64,000 nucleotides of DNA from JBDOQU01 sp039839375 (GTDB lineage: Bacteria; Pseudomonadota; Alphaproteobacteria; DSM-16000; Inquilinaceae), in the NCBI RefSeq assembly GCF_039839375.1, contig NZ_JBDOQU010000014.1, forward strand, positions 1 to 64,000, read 5' to 3'. Below the pieces are notes generated by a model that was given only the letters and a program-made list of their open reading frames with translations, was not told the DNA's origin and did not search any database. A program made the position numbers and the translations under genes. Shown here piece by piece: positions 63,118 to 64,000 of this stretch (the first letter of the stretch is position 1; each line of letters opens with the position of its first letter).

Positions 63118-63837
63118 TTACTTGGTAGCGAGGATTTCGAAATTGTGGACGTTTGCCACCACACCGTCGTCCCATCCACCTGAGATCAATTCTGAAGCCT
63201 TTTCATTCAGGAGTCCGGCGACTTGTCCGGCAAAGTGCGCTTCGCGGCCAGAGTTGTCGGCAAAGATGTCGAAGATGGCGAAGTTGGTCTCGTCAATCTG
63301 CAGCGCCGCCCAGAACAATGTCTTGGGTTCAGTTTCTGCGACGATGGGGCCGGCGGCGGTCAGCAAGGCTGCCAATTCGGGGCCTTTACCTGGAGCAGCT
63401 TTGAGCTTGATGTAAGTTGCGGTCGTTGCCGTGGAGAGATCAACCGGCGCCTTGACCGACAGGACATCGGAGTTGTTGATATTCGCGACAACACCGTCGT
63501 CCCATCCGCCGTCGACCAGCGCGTCGGCGTTTTGGTTCAAAGCCGCCGCAACCGCTCCTGAGAAGTGAGCGTCGCGTGCTTCTTCGTCTGCGAAGATGTC
63601 AAAGATTGCGAGCGTATCGTCGGCTTGCAGAGCAAACCAAAGGACGGTGCCCGGCTCTGTGTCCCGCACGATCGCTGCGGCACCAGCCAGAAACTCCGCG
63701 AAAGCTCCGGTCTGGCCTTCGGCGGCCGGCATGGCGATGTAGCTGGCTGTATGATTTACCATTGGGTTGTCCTGTGCAGTTGCAGAAGTTGTGATCAGCG
63801 CCAGTGCGGCGACTGTCTGAAGGATTTGCGTTTTCAT
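63118..63837 (-). CDS. Exported protein with two ABM-like domains
   Basis: This 239-residue protein has a signal peptide (MKTQILQTVAALALITTSATAQ, cleavage near residue 22). Two tandem repeats of an antibiotic-biosynthesis-monooxygenase (ABM) fold follow: EPGTVLWFALQ...FDIFADEEARDAHFSG and EPKTLFWAALQ...FDIFADNSGREAHFAG, each ending GGWDDGVVAN. The function in the periplasm is unknown. It probably belongs to the chromosome beyond the element. Confidence 0.85.
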   Translation of the reverse strand: MKTQILQTVAALALITTSATAQDNPMVNHTASYIAMPAAEGQTGAFAEFLAGAAAIVRDTEPGTVLWFALQADDTLAIFDIFADEEARDAHFSGAVAAALNQNADALVDGGWDDGVVANINNSDVLSVKAPVDLSTATTATYIKLKAAPGKGPELAALLTAAGPIVAETEPKTLFWAALQIDETNFAIFDIFADNSGREAHFAGQVAGLLNEKASELISGGWDDGVVANVHNFEILATK

Positions 63838-64000
63838 GGTCGTCTCCTGATTTGAAGTGCTTCAGGTTTGGTTTCGATGCACTTTTGTCCCATGCCGAAT
63901 GCGCCCGAACCCAATTCCGAAATTCTATTCTTTGATAGACATTGACTATTGAAATTGGTTTGATGGTGTGGCTGAAGATGTAACGGAGAATGCGGCGATG
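63838..64000 (+). promoter_or_regulatory. Divergent intergenic region, start of a gene beyond the window
   Basis: The sequence between the ABM gene and the window end contains an AT-rich section (63930-63965) and TAACGGAGAATGCGGCG followed by ATG at 63998. GGAG upstream of this ATG suggests that a plus-strand gene starts there. The arrangement is typical of a divergent regulator, but only its first codon is in the window. Confidence 0.35.

Overview
The window comes from an alphaproteobacterium. The initiator tRNA has the alphaproteobacterial form, with a C1:A72 mismatch, and the GC-rich genes resemble alphaproteobacterial conjugative-element genes. Nearly all of it looks like one integrated mobile element. 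It starts at a tRNA-fMet gene on the left (47-123) and ends somewhere around 62.6-62.8 kb, where tRNA-like 3' ends and a decayed recombinase are found. I cannot name the genus.

Left arm (0-16.6 kb): a large serine recombinase whose 3' end reads antisense into the tRNA is headed by an orphan Phd-type gene with a palindromic operator. Next come a small gene and an unknown gene. Then follows an unusual DNA-processing locus: an AddB-like PD-(D/E)XK nuclease and an AddA-like helicase-nuclease on the plus strand, a small unknown gene, and, convergent on the minus strand, a second orphan Phd-type gene, an SbcD/YhaO-like phosphoesterase, an SMC/YhaN-like ATPase and a separate AAA ATPase. This locus is my best candidate for an undescribed system, probably genome defence or element maintenance.

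Central accessory region (17-33 kb): typical genes of alphaproteobacterial plasmids and conjugative elements. They include an ArdC-like antirestriction protein, DUF2958, a large ParB-like protein, several small unknowns, a methyltransferase/strawberry-notch helicase fusion, a Toprim primase-like protein, a DUF2493 protein, a membrane protein, DUF736 and a frameshifted DUF6499-DUF2285 regulator. Four of these genes share a conserved, hairpin-forming leader. Several strong inverted repeats lie between genes.

Backbone (34-58.6 kb): a Tn4371-like order. Replication and partition come first (HTH, repA, parA, RHH protein), then DUF2840, traF, DUF736, a lytic transglycosylase, a VirD2-type relaxase, a LysR regulator, the coupling protein traG, a CopG protein and trbBCDEJ(K)LFGI, ending in DUF2274. 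This is a complete mating-pair-formation and DNA-transfer set. Iteron-like repeats inside the 3' end of repA suggest a replication origin. Cargo interrupts the backbone: a VOC protein (33.0 kb), a TetR-SDR-MFS efflux module (41.6-44.3 kb) and a DUF4160-DUF2442 pair (48.1-48.7 kb).

Right end (58.6-64 kb): an AAA ATPase and subtilisin-like protease pair (second candidate defence module), a tRNA-fMet-like 3' end, a tRNA-Ser-like 3' fragment fused to a decayed serine-recombinase tail, and then probably chromosome with a secreted two-domain ABM protein. Few long intergenic stretches remain unexplained; they are listed individually.
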